Assembly (NCBI RefSeq): GCF_032854445.1
Contig: NC_088299.1
Location: 1,713,001-1,777,000, forward strand
Direction: 5' to 3'
Source of the DNA: Liolophura sinensis
Taxonomy: Eukaryota; Mollusca; Polyplacophora; Chitonida; Chitonidae
DNA length: 64,000 nt
Shown here: positions 35,746-48,463 of the stretch, one piece after another
Numbering within the stretch: position 1 is the stretch's first letter
Layout: each line of letters begins with the position of its first letter
Made by a program: the position numbers and the translations under genes
Notes under the pieces: generated by a model
Databases searched by the model: none
What the model saw: only the letters and a program-made list of their open reading frames with translations
Told to the model about the DNA's origin: nothing

Positions 35746-37102
35746 CACATTAACAAGTAAATATCTTTCTATCCCACTAAAAAAAGGTCTCATCAAGTTG
35801 ACTTTAACAGAGCCATTTTTAACAGCTTCATCTTCACGAGGTATACAGGTATTTACAAACACAGAAATGATAGATAAGATATTCATTTCTTGGGGCCCAC
35901 AAGAGACCTTATACAATCAAGCAAGAGGCCTCTTGATATCCCTGTTTTTCAACCAATTTTAATTAGTCTCCCTCATTAGTCTGCTTATTAAATTCTTCCC
36001 TGGTGGTTATATAGTCATGATATTACATAAGCCACTTAGGTTGAACATCCCCAGGTGTCATAAGGAAGATGATAATAATTATAGGCTCTGGCCCCTGAGG
36101 TTACCTCCCACAAAGGTAGGGTATTTAATAGTATTACTCTAAACCAACAATGGCAAAGACAAGAATCAATGAGCCCTTCAGTTGTTGTTGTGAACTATGC
36201 TGGAGCAACGCTAATTATAGGGTTTCGCCAACATTAAATCTCTCTGTGTCTACAGCGAATGAGGAGTTCACCCCTTCCACGCCAGAATAGAAGAGTCCAG
36301 TTCATGACACAAGCAGCACATGACCAGGCCTATTTAACTCCAGCGTGTAGGGAGAGCAGCTCCACTAGGGCCGTCTCAGACACAGCGCTGGCTGGCTGGC
36401 TGCTGTTGCTCCCATAAACTTTGGTTTGGGCACCAAGAGACACCATCCCTGCTCACCTGTGTCTTGACAGATACAGTTAGAGCGTGCAGCGGACAACGTG
36501 AAAAATACTGCAGGTCTCCACAGTGTTTCCACAGTAGACGGATCTGAAGTTTTGAGGACAAACTCTTGACTGTTGAGCATCTGCCTATCTTTTGTTGATT
36601 TTCCAAAACTAGATGACCCAGTTCAAATGATCTTCTAGGTTGACAAATTGGCAGAAATCTTTGCTCTTTATTTTAGTGTTTTACATGTGCATTTGTTCAC
36701 CAACCATCGTCAGTTTAAGCACTTAATGACAGTGATGCCTCCGACAGCCTGTAAATCAATACAACAAGCAGACTGCAGAAAGTAATCTCAGCCGACAGGA
36801 CAAATCAAACTCTGGAAGCCCAGCCCAGCTCATCACTCGACTAAGAGGCTTTTCATCCAGAGGCTGTAACCATCAACTGTCATCAAGGTAGGTGATCTTC
36901 TCAGATGCCATTTGGTAAATTCAGATTTAAAGTCAAAAATATTCTGAGCACAGCCTTTTGAAATCAAAAAGACAGAACATTTATAGGGGGATTCATCATC
37001 AGAAGAAATTCTGTAGTGATTCAACACAACTACAGTGAATCTGGCCAAGCACCAACAAGTGTAGAAGTTCTGAAGAAAAACTTGAAAGTTTTCCTAATAA
37101 CA
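35746..37102. other. Upstream region of the GPCR locus
   Basis: No independent gene recognised. Around 36885-36895 CATCAAGGTAGGTGAT contains a good donor consensus (AAG/GTAGGT), so a 5' leader exon for the receptor could end here. I see no decisive acceptor before the start codon. No TATA box can be assigned. Confidence 0.3.
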
Positions 37103-38236
37103 ATGGAGATTCCAACTAACTACAGCCTGTCAATCAATCTAAGTCAGAGCCTGGATACTTCTGGATATAACCTGATAGAAGAAAGACAAGTAATCGCACT
37201 GAGAGAAATCTATAATATTGTCATTCCGACAGTGTGCGTTTTTGGATTTGTGGGAAATATTCTCAATGTGTTTGTGTTTTCCTGGAAAAGACACCAACGG
37301 ATTATGGATGAAATAGAGCGTTGCACGACAACATGCTCGTGGCTTTGGCGCTGTCTGATATGATGTTCTGCCTGTGCGCTTTTCCAGCGCCTTCATGTCA
37401 GAGAACTGTTTTAGTCGTTCTCAGTTCATGTTGTACTACAACGCCCTCAGTGTCGGAGTGATTGACTTCTTTATTCTCACCAGTACAATGCTGACCGTCA
37501 TCACTGCCATTATGCGCTACTTGGCTATCTGTCACCCTTTTCAGTCCAGTCGTTTCGTCTCGATGAAGTCCACTATTTCCTCACTGATTATTGTCTGCCT
37601 CCTCGCACTGATTGTGAGCTTACCCAAGCTTCTGGCGCTACAGGATGGAGCAAGGACTGTGACCAGGGGCATGTCGTTTTGCACCACGTGAATCACCTGC
37701 TTGACTCAAAGATGTTTGAAAATGCTTATCGTCTCATCTGGGCTATTGTGGGAAACTTCATCCCATTGGCTGTGCTGTTGTACTGTAACGTCAGACTAAT
37801 TGTGGCGCTGCGACAAAGTAAACAACTGAGAATATACCACAGTCGAGACCACGACACCTATTCTGCTGCACACCGCAGAATAACCATTACTTTAGTGACC
37901 ATAATCATATTCTTCCTGATGCTCGTCGCCCCGTCAGAAATCTCCAAGTTTGTCCTGCAAATGCAAGCAGGACCTGGAAAAAATTACACATTCCAGAAAG
38001 TCTCTTTGATCACCAACATGTTGCAGTCCATCAACTTTTCAGTCAACTTTATCCTTTATTATGTCATCATCGCACCCTTCCGCAGAGCCTTACACGAGTT
38101 CTGCTGCTTCAAAAAGCGAGACTGCAACACCAGCAAGAACTCTAAGAACTACTGCTCCACCAAGAGCAGTACAAAGCATACAGTGCTGCTGATGGCCGTG
38201 AGAGAGAACGGTATGGTAGCGTCACAGGCCACATGA
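37103..38236 (+). pseudogene. FMRFamide-receptor-like class A GPCR, three frameshifts
   Basis: A single-exon rhodopsin-family receptor. The start ATG at 37103 opens MEIPTNYSLSINLS, with N-glycosylation sequons NYS and NLS. TM1 has GFVGNILNVFVF, TM2 LVALALSDMMFCL with the conserved Asp, and TM3 ends in MRYLAICHPF at the DRY position. TM5 has GNFIPLAVLLYCN, TM6 FFLMLVAPSEI in place of FxxCWxP, and TM7 INFSVNFILYY in place of NPxxY; a basic, Cys-rich tail (CCFKKRDC) follows. APSEI and NFILYY are, to my knowledge, typical of lophotrochozoan FMRFamide/neuropeptide receptor-like proteins. The frame changes near 37312-37333, 37378-37395 and 37640-37660, each time as if one base were lost, and returns to the original frame. 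About 377 codons is a normal length. No transposon interrupts it and no extra stop occurs within each segment. Three same-sense indels fit long-read assembly error as well as true decay. Ligand is inferred only as a peptide. Confidence 0.85.
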
Positions 38237-38862
38237 CTAACCATACGCTACTAACAATGCACAAGATAATTAAGAGATGTCAGCGTTAACAATGGCGGCA
38301 CAGTCATGAAGAGCTATCATACGCTGAGGTAATCTGCTTTTAGGCTTCAGTGACTTCTAAGTGACAACCTAAGCAGCTTAATACGTTCTCTAATCACTCC
38401 CATAATCATGGATCATTAGAGGGAGGGGGGGGGGGGGCTACTGGAAAAGGGAGAATGACAAAATCAACGCAGCACATCATACCCTTTGAAAAGTCATTCA
38501 TAACAACTACTTCATTAGGTAATGTCTGCCCATTAACAGCACATCTGTTAACAGAATCAATATGAAAACAACTGAGAACTTCTTTATTCACCAGTTTATT
38601 AATTAACTAATAAGTCATCTATAAAGTTAAGAACTGATTAATTAACAGTGAACATTAAATAAAGCCTGTAATTAATTAACTTGCCCTCACTTTACTGTAG
38701 TCAAATGTTGTTTTTCACCAAGAAGAGTTCACACATAGTGTGGGGAAAATGCCTTTTAAGAGGAACTTGCTGGGGAAGTCCACATTTCCCACAAATGAGA
38801 TGATTTTTTTTCAGTTTTATTTTTATACACTACTCAGACATTGAAAAGGTTCATCTTGCATT
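38237..38862. other. 3' flank of the GPCR
   Basis: AATAAA at 38658-38663, about 420 bases after the receptor stop, is a possible polyadenylation signal. A G tract of 17 lies at 38421-38437. Nothing else recognised. Confidence 0.4.
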
Positions 38863-38876
38863 TAAACTGCCAAGAA

Positions 38877-39045
38877 TTTATTTATTTATTTATTTGATTG
38901 GTCTTTTACGCCGTACTTAAGAATATTTCACTTATACGACGGCGGCCAGCATTATGGTGGGTGGAAACCGGGCACAGCCCGGGGGAAACCCATGCCCATC
39001 CGCAGGTTGCCGGAAGACCTATCCACATAAGGCCGGAGAGGAAGC
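38877..39045 (-). mobile_element. SINE-A, 5'-truncated, with target-site duplication
   Basis: The (TTTA)n tail, TTGATTGGTCTTTTACGCC, the CGGCGGCCAGCATTATGG domain and GCACAGCCCGGGGGAAACC run to GGCCGGAGAGGAAGC on the minus strand. The tRNA-like head is absent. A perfect 14-bp duplication, TAAACTGCCAAGAA, flanks it at 38863-38876 and 39046-39059. It is a young, truncated insertion. Confidence 0.95.
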
Positions 39046-42000
39046 TAAACTGCCAAGAACGATTATCAACTAAAGCAGAGACATATTTAGCCCTTTGTTT
39101 GTGGCTAATGTCACACCTGTAAAACGATACTTGTTACTGTGCTGGAATGGCTTTTATGCCTGATCTCATAAAGGCAACGATGTCCGTGGCTTGATAACAG
39201 AACAATGTGAAATGCAGCAGTTTGTTTTTTGTCATCTCCAGTTCAAGAAGCTACTAATCATCCATCATCCAAATAATCCGTTTACAACAAGCTCAAAAAT
39301 CAATACGCACGGCCTTCTTAATTACCCAGTAATTGAATATCTCAAATCAAATGTGAGTCTAGCTGGCAGTGAAATTCTGCATTAGAATTTCAGAATTCAA
39401 AAAAAAAAAAAAAAATCATTGTATCACTAAGGCTCAGCTAAAACGACAACAATTGTTACTCCACTGACGGATTCACCAATGAAATAGAAGGAAAATAATA
39501 TGCAGAATGTTTTTTACGGAGAGCAGCCCTATTACATGCAGGTGAAACCTACGGGAATGAGGAGTGCAGGGCTACGTGTAGAGCTCTGCCACCATGATGA
39601 GCCGGCTAGCCTACAGGCCTTCTGCACATGGCAGATAATTATATTTCCGTCTCAATCTCATCATCCACTTCTATTTCAGTCAGAATTTGCTTCAGCATGA
39701 CAGCCGATGTGTCACTCAAATAGGATTTAGTATGAGATTGAATACAGCGTTACAGCAAACTGTAATACAACTTGGGCCACTCCTGTAATATATTTTAGCA
39801 AAGGCAAAAAAAAAAATTCCATCAAAGGTTTGAGGTTGATACTGTGAACACCTTTCTTAACACAATAGCTGTAAAGGGACCCTTTAATAGTCTTGCCAGG
39901 CCACAATGATTGCGTACCTAACCCGCCAATTATCCACCTGAGCTGTACCACTAAACATCATGACAAAGAATCAACAAGGCTCCATGAATTCACTTTAGGC
40001 TTAAAAGGCTTCCTAGCCGCTAACACACCGAGTGACAAAGATCTTTGCAATCTTCTGTCTCAAACAGTTATTGTTCATGAAACGTGCAATAAGATTATTT
40101 ACACTTTCTTAATCCACGACAGTGATTCAAGAACTGTACAGTTTCTGGCACCCATTCTACAATGCCATTTCTGACTTAAGTCAAAATCTGTAATGCGTTT
40201 TCAAAGCTTATTTTTACGGTTTTAGAAGTTTGTACTCTCATCAATCTTATCTTAAGACAAATGAGTCACAATTTCAACTTCCAGTCCCAAAAACTAAACA
40301 TCATACAGATGTTTTTTAAGTTTTGACCCAAGTCAGAAAGGGCTTGTTGGAATAGGCCCTTGGTCTGACTGTCTCAAGATTCCATGTAAACAAGCAGCTG
40401 AACTGTAGACAAAGTTAAACAATTCTAGGCTGATTCACATCCATTTCAACTCCAATTTTTTCCTCCTAATATAGGTCTGAACTTATTAAATGTGCATATA
40501 CAGGAAGTTAATATCTAAGGCCAACACTGACCACCACAATTCCTACCATCCCACAAATGAAAGGCATCAAAGACTTGAAGGAGACACCAAACAAAGAGAA
40601 AAGAAGTAATCTAGTAAAGATTACTGAAGTTCAATATCATGGCTGACCCACAAATGACATATTTGTATTTGTAACTAAAATTTGTACATGTGTCACAAGG
40701 TGGATAGTTTTGTAGACTGGTGAATCACTGATTAATTGATTTATTTATTTATTTATTTAGTGGGTTGGTTTAGTCTATGTCCATAATAAATCAAATTACT
40801 GTGGAATAGATAGATAATGGTTCTACGCTTAGCCATAGCAGCAGAAACCAATTACTTCACCAGAGTTTGTTGTTCAAAGAGAAACATTATAGATACCATC
40901 TAGTCCATTCTGCATATGTTACATGTACCTGTAGTTATCATAATAGCATCATCAACAGTATCATCAACGGCAGGTCATGAAAATGTACTGACAAGTTCAC
41001 TTCTTGTACTATAAACGCATCCCTTAGTAACTGATGTATCAGTAGATACCTACATCATATAAATTATACATTATATCTATATCTATATATATAATTGTTT
41101 TTCTTTTTATGAAGATATATATATATATAGACTGTGTTATAAATATATATACCCAATTCTGTATAGAACATTAGAGAAATTAGTCCCGGTAAACTACTAG
41201 GGGGCATGCCTTTGCTACACAGGCCTAGCTTGATGACATTCAAGAAATATATGTACACTGTATATTAAAGATGAGCTGATGTATATGGTTCCAATTTCAA
41301 CCAAAATTGTTATCAGCAAGCTTATCCTGTTATTGTATACAATTGCAGAAGTTTTCTTCATAAAAAAAAATCCATTAAGTATTTTTAATATCAATATTTA
41401 CAATTATCCACTGTAACATTGTATGGAAAATGTTCATGGCTTATCTTGCATTGGTCACCGGTAGGGCGCATCACTCAGGTTTATAAAAAATATAACAGAT
41501 TTTATGACGGTCAGATGAATGAACCAGTGCCACCTTGACGTCAGGACATTCCCAAATCCTTGAGGAACAAGCCATGGAGTTTTCATCAAATCCAGATCTG
41601 TGCTGTTTAACTGTTTAATCTTTAATGTTTTTGACCTCTAAAGCACTTTTCTCAGTGGAATTTATGGACACAATTATTATGAAATAATGCTAAAATTAAT
41701 TTGTTTGTGTCACTAAAGATTTAAGCTTCCAAAAACTCTTCAAATTGTTTTCCTACACCTCACAGCTCTCTCAGAATGCTTCAAAACATTGGCTGCAGAG
41801 ATGGTTGAAAAGGTTGAAGAGTTAAGGTATTGGTGTACAAAATAAGAGAGAGCTGCAAAGCAATCTCCACAATTCTTTTCTCTGAAAAGTTTCAGCTTCA
41901 GACCAAAAACCTCTTGCAGTTCACCAAGCTTTAAGTTAACATTCAAACATAAAAGCTCCTAAAACAGGTATGTGTTCTGAAACAAATCATGCCCCGTTAC

Positions 42001-43178
42001 TAATGCTTACTGTGTGCTTCAAGATGTATTAAACATGCTAAGATGTACATATGTAAAAAAATATATCTATTCTTTGTGTACAATTAATACAAAAGTCACA
42101 GAACAGCTTTAACGTAATAGATGTAATACATAACCATACTCTATATCTCGAAAAGATTGATTCTTGTAAATAAAATATCACACATATAATAATTAAAGTT
42201 TATGTCATACAAATATCATATCTGCTCTTCCAGGTATACAGAATGTATGTTTTGAATATTTCAGATTATCTATTCATAAGCTGTACACTGTAAGTACGCT
42301 GTAACGGCTTTATCAGTAAATATATCCCTATGATATATTATACAATATCGTGAGGTAATGATAATCATGTACATAGAACACGTGGTAATGATATTTGTGG
42401 TGTGTCGTGTGACGGTGATAATTTAAACTATAGTGGACATAATTATGTTACGTGTTGGAACAAGATAATGTATAATACCATTTTATTTCTTTATTGCTGA
42501 AAGTATGTATTAATATATATATGGTGATCAAATATTCCAAAAAATACCAAATATCTCAAGCTTGCTGATCCTTTGGCTCGTTGTACCAAGTTTCAATATT
42601 AATTATATTATAATCAACTGTAATTAGAGAGCTGTGATGCAGTGCAATATATATTCTTGTTCTGTCGTTGGTGTAAAGTTTGTTAATCGTGTCGAATTCC
42701 AACAAACCCTTCCTATGAATAGATTTTTATTGGTTTTACTCTAAAAATGCCTGTACATACCCAATAATGTCCATTCCTTGTGTTAAGTCCTCATCACTGT
42801 GATTAGTTCTCTGGGTGTCAATAACTGATGTTTTACTGATTTATCACTGTAAACCAATTTATGTTCCATGTCAGGTGAATATCATAATTCCCCTGGGTTC
42901 TGGTTATGATTCGTGCACTATTATGTATATTTTCTCCAGAATATAGCAAAATATAACTGATGATCACAAGAATTAATTGTACTATACTTTTTCCCTTTTT
43001 GCAACAGGATTTCTATTTCTCACATTCCTACTTTAATAATAAAAAAAAAAACAGCACTTTATAGTTTTAAGATTTTTTAGTCCCGAGAGCATGTATAATA
43101 GCATGCCACAAGAATTTGTATATACCTTGCCTGGAATAGCAATATGTACTGAAATAAAGTTGTCTAACAGGAGAAACT

Positions 43179-43209
43179 AACTGACTGACTGACTGACTGA
43201 CTGACTGAT
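43179..43209. repeat. (CTGA)n microsatellite
   Basis: Seven CTGA units in a row after GAGAAACTAA. Confidence 0.95.
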
Positions 43210-43854
43210 GATTAAGTTGTCACTCAAGTCTTAGGTGATACATGTATGCTATTGATTGTGTTATCTTAAAATTATTTTGAAATAAACAGTGCATCTAATA
43301 ACACTCCGCCAATGTTTTTTTTTTTTTTCTCTTTTGCTTGACAGCTAATGAGAAGATATTTGAGATTTTGTGTGACGATAAGGAAATCCCAAATGGCTTA
43401 CAGCAGCCCATGTACTTCATCACAGTTAAGATAAATTGATGAAACTCAATTCTAACCTTCTCTTTGAGGACCTGATTAAGCCACTGTGTAAATGTGAACT
43501 TGATTAAACAGAAACTGTTCATTTTAAGCTATTTTAAGGACAGGTGTGACTTCAAGATGGCCGACAGCTGTCTTGCTGGTTCCACAGTATCAAGAATATC
43601 ATAAATCTCTTATTTATCTGTGTGAATATGAGGTTGGGATTTGATAAAATTTCGTGAATAACTTGACTAGATCAGGTGTGACGAATGGATGAGCAGACGG
43701 ACACACAAGAGGCCATTTACATTTTCCCTTACCACTCTTGATGTGCGAGAAAACAAACTGAGCTTAACTGATCCAACTTGCTGCAAATTCCCAAGCTTCA
43801 AGGCAATATATTAAAAAAAAAAACAAACTATTACATGTATATAAGTATGTGAAG

Positions 43855-43915
43855 CAGTAATGTAAAGCAAAGCAGAAATGCAAAGCTAAGCAGAAATGTA
43901 AAGCAAAGCATAGAT
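43855..43915. repeat. 21-bp tandem repeat, three copies
   Basis: Imperfect units of AATGTAAAGCAAAGCAG, the middle one reading AATGCAAAGCTAAGCAG. Confidence 0.8.
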
Positions 43916-44754
43916 AAATCAAGGAAGAGGGGAGAAAATGGCAATTGCTGTTGTGGTGCTAATACCAATAGTGAGCCGCTTCCAAAGATAGGTACATGAC
44001 CAATGTCTGTCATGTTCCTTATGTTCCTAGCAAGAACAGGGTAACCCTGGCGAGAACACAGTGATAATCCAGACTGTCCAGTGTCAGCTAATCCATAACC
44101 AGCCTCTTCAGGTATCTAGCCTGGAGAGGCTCTGTGGCTGTAAGCCTGGTACTGGCCAATAACCAGTGGTGCCGGAGGCTGTCCTCTGTGTGAATCGGGA
44201 TGAGACACAGCTGCCAGACCACCAGCGCTTTGCAAACACACTACTTCACAGTCGTAACTGTTCTCAGCCATGCCACGTGAATGAAAGTTATGGCAACTTA
44301 CATTTCATGTTCCTGAAAATTTAATGTTTAAATGCGTGGTTACTAACCTAAAAGCCCTTGCTCAATCAAATCAATGTGTAGTCTGGGGCTTTCAAGCGAA
44401 CATGATTCCAAGTCAGCTTTTAGTCAGTGGTGTCAAGTTTTCGATCTGTTTCACCTGGATGCCGGCTCACCCATGTGAAGTACAAGGTTAGTATACACAG
44501 CATAAAGCCCATGAGCACTTTCATCTGACCCAATCACACCTAACCCGTACTCTCCTGATGACTTCAGAGAACAGATTTGATCTCATTGATGTCTTATGCA
44601 GCACTGAAGGATATATTTCCTCACCACGATAGTGATCAGATTAATGGATGGACGAGATCTTGCTGGGCTAGGCAGTTCCTCAAGCATATTCACCAGCTTC
44701 TAGTGGATAAAGAGCAAAAGGCTTGTATTCATAGTCTCAAGACTTCAAGCCAAA

Positions 44755-45022
44755 TTTTTTTTTTTTTTTTGATTGGTGTTTTACGCCGTACTCCAGAATA
44801 TTTCACTGATATGACGGCGGCCAGCATTATAGTGGGAGGAAAACCGGGCAAAGCCGGGAGGAAACCCACAACCATCCGCAGGTTGCTGACAGACCTTCCC
44901 ACATACGGCCGGAGAGGAAGCCAGCATGAGCTGGATTTGAACTCACAGCGACCGCATTGGTAAGATACTCCCGGGTCATTACGCTGCGCTAGCGCGCTAA
45001 CCAACTGAGCCACGGAGGCCCC
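44755..45022 (-). mobile_element. SINE-A, full length
   Basis: Poly(T), TTGATTGGTGTTTTACGCC, CGGCGGCCAGCATTATAG, CGGGCAAAGCCGGGAGGAAA and GCCAGCATGAGCTGGATTTG lead to a complete head ending GAGGCCCC. On the minus strand the head reads GGGGCCTCCGTGGCTCAG, TTGGTTAGCGCGCTAGCGC and the B-box-like GTGAGTTCAAATCCAGC. Flanks AAGCCAAAT and AAGTCAAAT are a likely duplication with one mismatch. This is a good reference copy for the family. The 128-residue frame 44577-44963 runs into it and is not a gene. Confidence 0.95.
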
Positions 45023-46380
45023 AAAGTCAAATATTCAATCAGAGCTACAATTAACATACTTGGCCCTAGGATGTTTAAAATTTATACATTCGGATTCTTT
45101 ACTCAAGAACAATGTACTAATCCCAATTTGAGTTCTTTCCTGTTCAGAGATTGGCATTTGGCAAACAATTGTAATTTATGGCCGAAGTCTTAAATAAGGT
45201 TGCTTGATGAATACAAGCTTTAGGCATATCAGGGCTTCAAACTCAATCCCCACCTTAAACTAGCTCATTTGGGTCCACAAAGGCTTCTACTGTTCACTAA
45301 GACATGTGAAAAAAAGGAGCTAATTATAGTATGTTGTTGCACTGTAGCACAAAGCCAGGTCATATGTTTCTATCTATATCAAGAAGAGGGCAGATGGATA
45401 TGTTATGCACCAACTAGTCTTCCCTTCTCAGTACATTTATTTCCTCATGACTCCTTCATTTCTGAACACTACAAGAATGTTTTAAAAAAGTACTCCACCA
45501 TTACAAATAGCGACCCATGGTGCGGCTGACCACCAAGTGTTTTCCATACCTCAACAAAAAGATTCGATCAGTATGAAAGATACGAAATAGCTTGCCATGA
45601 CTTCTCAGTTACTGTTTCAAGGTGCACATGTTTTGGTGGTGAGTAAGTCATGATAAAGATATTTGGTTTCAGAACATTCGTGGTTTAGTCACCTCAAATG
45701 GACACCCCAGAAAATCTGTCTTTAGCCTCCACGTGATGATTAAAAAAAATGCAGAGAACACAAATTTCCACGAAAATGCTTAGATAGAAGCGATTTCAAA
45801 ATACGACCAAGGCACTTTATTGGTAAGGTGATATGAGCATCTTGGATGTAAACCTCAAGATCCGATTCATTTTATGAGTTTCAGAATAGCCGAGAGATAG
45901 GGTATACACAATAACAATATTCTGTCCTTGTTCAAAAACACAGGTAGCAGGTGGCATTTTCCCTCAATATGGCTCAGATGTCAGCCACTTCGGCCTGGAA
46001 GATTGCTAGATTAAACACACCTGATGTGGCAGTACCCAGAGCCAAAGGCCTAACCATGTGATATGCCCATACAATCCATGGTACTTCACCTAAAGGCTGG
46101 CTTGTAAAAAGTGTGTTTTCTGAATCAAAGAAAGGTCTTAAAAATTGATATCTTTGTTTTTTATGTCCATGTTTTCGTAACACTTTCTAATAAAAAAAAT
46201 AATCCACCCACAAAAAAACCCCCTCTTAAGCAGCCCTCTAAGGTGCATGATTCAGTCAGAATCATGGAAAACAACGTCACTTTAAAAGAAAGCGAAATTT
46301 TACATGAATACAGTAGAAGCCTAGTACTACGAGTAACAAGTATGTAGGTTACTGCAAAGGTCTTGGTATTGTTATTAAAA

Positions 46381-46443
<63 letters not shown>

Positions 46444-48098
46444 ATACATGTATATATACCAAACACATGGCCAGAAACAAATCGCCAACAAACTCCTTTC
46501 ATTTGTAAATCTATACAAAGATGTCATCGTTCTAGTCGAGACCATAATTTTGGAAATGTTCTCGATGATCATGGTTTTTGAAATGTGCTTCAGTCACGGC
46601 TTGACATTATTTCTTTGTTTCTATTTACTTGGTATTGTTTTATTTCTATATAAACAAAAAAGAAAAAAAAAAAGGCCAACATGCCTCCCACAGAGAATTC
46701 AGCGCCCAGATATACTGTACATATACATGTTCCTGGCCCAAAACAGATCATCAACGGATGGTAAGAGCAGACATATACAGGTGTACGTGAACAGTGTAAT
46801 TGGGTAGCATAATTTATCAGATCAAGTGATACAAAACCAAAATATTCATCTTAGGTTAATCATTGAGCGTAGTGAGGTTGTAAGCATTGGTTTGTAAATT
46901 ATCCATCAAGCCATTCCTAAGAAACATTCTCCTTCAGAACTGCCTCTCTGCTGAGACAGGGATTGATCATACATGGTAATATTTGATGAACTTTCAGCAT
47001 ACAGGTAACTTCTGCCACAAACTTGGTCAGGCCATTACTTCTACTGAACAGTCCGTTATCTACCTGGCTCACAGCGTTCACTCGTAGGCATGGCTGTTTA
47101 ATGGTTGCACATGTTCCCTGGTTCTAATCAAGGGTCAAGAAGCAGTTAGAGGCTCGACGGCCAGCTAGCCTCCGGCACCCACTGCTAACAGCCCATTTAG
47201 CTAATTCCACATCCTTATTAGGTATGGCCCTTGAGAAACGAGGGTGATAATAAGAAAGGAAGTAAGGTGAGAAACTTTCACACATGTAACCAGACATAAC
47301 CTACAAACAAGTATGCCCCCCCCCTCCCTATTCTATATTTACCATTTCCCCACAGTTATCACACATTACTTAACATCATAAATCAACACAAACCTTGTCT
47401 TTATATTCCTATAATTATCAACAGCCATATAAAAGTCAAACTGTTTGACAAATGTTATTTATTTCTAGTTTTATATTTCTGTTATTTTAGTATGTCAAAA
47501 TGTGATTAAATACAAGCTGCCAGAGACTATCTGGGCACTCTGTCCTTGAGGCATGTAACATTATGACCTCAAGTTTGAGAATTCTACAAAGAAAAGTCTA
47601 AAAATCAGAACAAAAATACTCGGGGACCAAATCTCAAGATACGTACTTATTGGAAATGTCTCCAACAGAATGTGATTCTGTGTATGCTTACCACTGTACA
47701 TACAAGCATACGAAAGGCGATACTTGTGCAGTGTGAAAATATGGTCATGTGTTATATAAATGGTGACACAATGCTGGACAATAAACTACTGATTTTCGCA
47801 TGTGAAGTTTCATATGTCTTTCAGACATCAAAATGCAGTCAACAGTGATAACAATATATATATATACACGAAAAAACTCATGTTTAACAAAGTGTGCAGT
47901 TTGAGCTTTTTTGTGGATGTTTTCATGTATATAGAGCTAATTAAGTATTAAAGGAAAAAGTCTTCTGGAAGAACTAAGGTTTCAAGAATTCAAGATTCAG
48001 GGTACACAAATCTTACAAGTTCCAATTTAAAAATTTTATGGTCGGTATAACTTAAAGTCCCTCATTTATCGTAACTTTCTGGACAAAATCCAGATCTT
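45023..48098. other. Non-coding stretch with AT microsatellite
   Basis: No gene recognised. It includes (AT)n at 46383-46441, a C tract at 47316-47328 and short AT runs at about 47855-47865. Frames rich in YI across 46383-46441 are artefacts. Confidence 0.4.
46383..46441. repeat. (AT)n microsatellite
   Basis: About 29 AT units without interruption. Confidence 0.95.
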
Positions 48099-48107
48099 TA
48101 TCAACAT

Positions 48108-48454
48108 TGAGTGAGTGAGTGCTTGGGGTTTAACGTCGTGCTCAACAATTTTTCCGTCATATGACGATGAAGGAATCCTTAGAGTGCATGTAATGTGCCT
48201 ACTTGTAGCAGGACAGATTTCCACCACTCTTTTATCTAGTGAGATGCCATACCGAAGGTAAGTAAGCCGCCCTGCCTGAGCCATTATACTGATACGCGTC
48301 AACCAGTAGTTGCACTATCCCCTTCATGCTGAACGCCAATCAAGGAAGCTACAACTTCCTCTTTAAAGTTTTAGGTGTGACTCGACCCAGGACTGATCTT
48401 GGATCTAATGCTCCCGAAGCGTAAGCTCTACCAACTGTGCTAGTGGGGCAGGTA
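48108..48454 (-). mobile_element. SINE-B, full length, with target-site duplication
   Basis: This copy keeps the whole family structure on the minus strand. The tRNA-like head reads GCCCCACTAGCACAGTTGG, then TAGAGCTTACGC (A box) and a T-arm-like segment. The body has AGCATGAAGGGGATAGTGC, and the 3' end has CATATGACGGAAAAATTG and GTTAAACCCCAAGCACTC. A perfect 9-bp duplication, TATCAACAT, flanks it at 48099-48107 and 48455-48463. At about 345 bp it is a good reference copy. Confidence 0.95.
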
Positions 48455-48463
48455 TATCAACAT

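Larger units (their letters stand above)
39060..44745. other. Long non-coding stretch
   Basis: No gene recognised in nearly 5.7 kb. It contains a poly(A) run at about 39399-39415, a (TTTA)n run at 40738-40760, AT-dinucleotide patches at 41070-41155 and (CTGA)n at 43179-43209. The part from 42000 to 43170 is AT-rich and ends near GAAATAAAGTTGTC (43150), which could be a 3' UTR end but has no coding region to attach to. The 93-residue frame at 39893-40174 has no known motif. Confidence 0.4.

Noticed and set aside
39893-40174. 93-residue plus-strand frame
   Set aside because: No recognisable motif, no clear splice sites, and a length expected by chance in 64 kb.
42000-43170. Possible 3' UTR ending near GAAATAAAGTTGTC
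   Set aside because: AT-rich UTR-like texture and a polyadenylation-like word are not enough; no coding exon is adjacent and the GPCR stop is about 4 kb upstream.
44577-44963. 128-residue frame ending ELDLNSQRPHW
   Set aside because: Its second half is SINE-A; the same peptide end appears in the copy at 9397-9579.
44940-45022. tRNA gene on the minus strand
   Set aside because: The sequence is the tRNA-like head of a SINE-A, with imperfect boxes and continuous SINE body downstream.
46161-46581. Frames rich in YIYI, also at 30153-30462
   Set aside because: Translation of (AT)n and (GTAT)n microsatellites.
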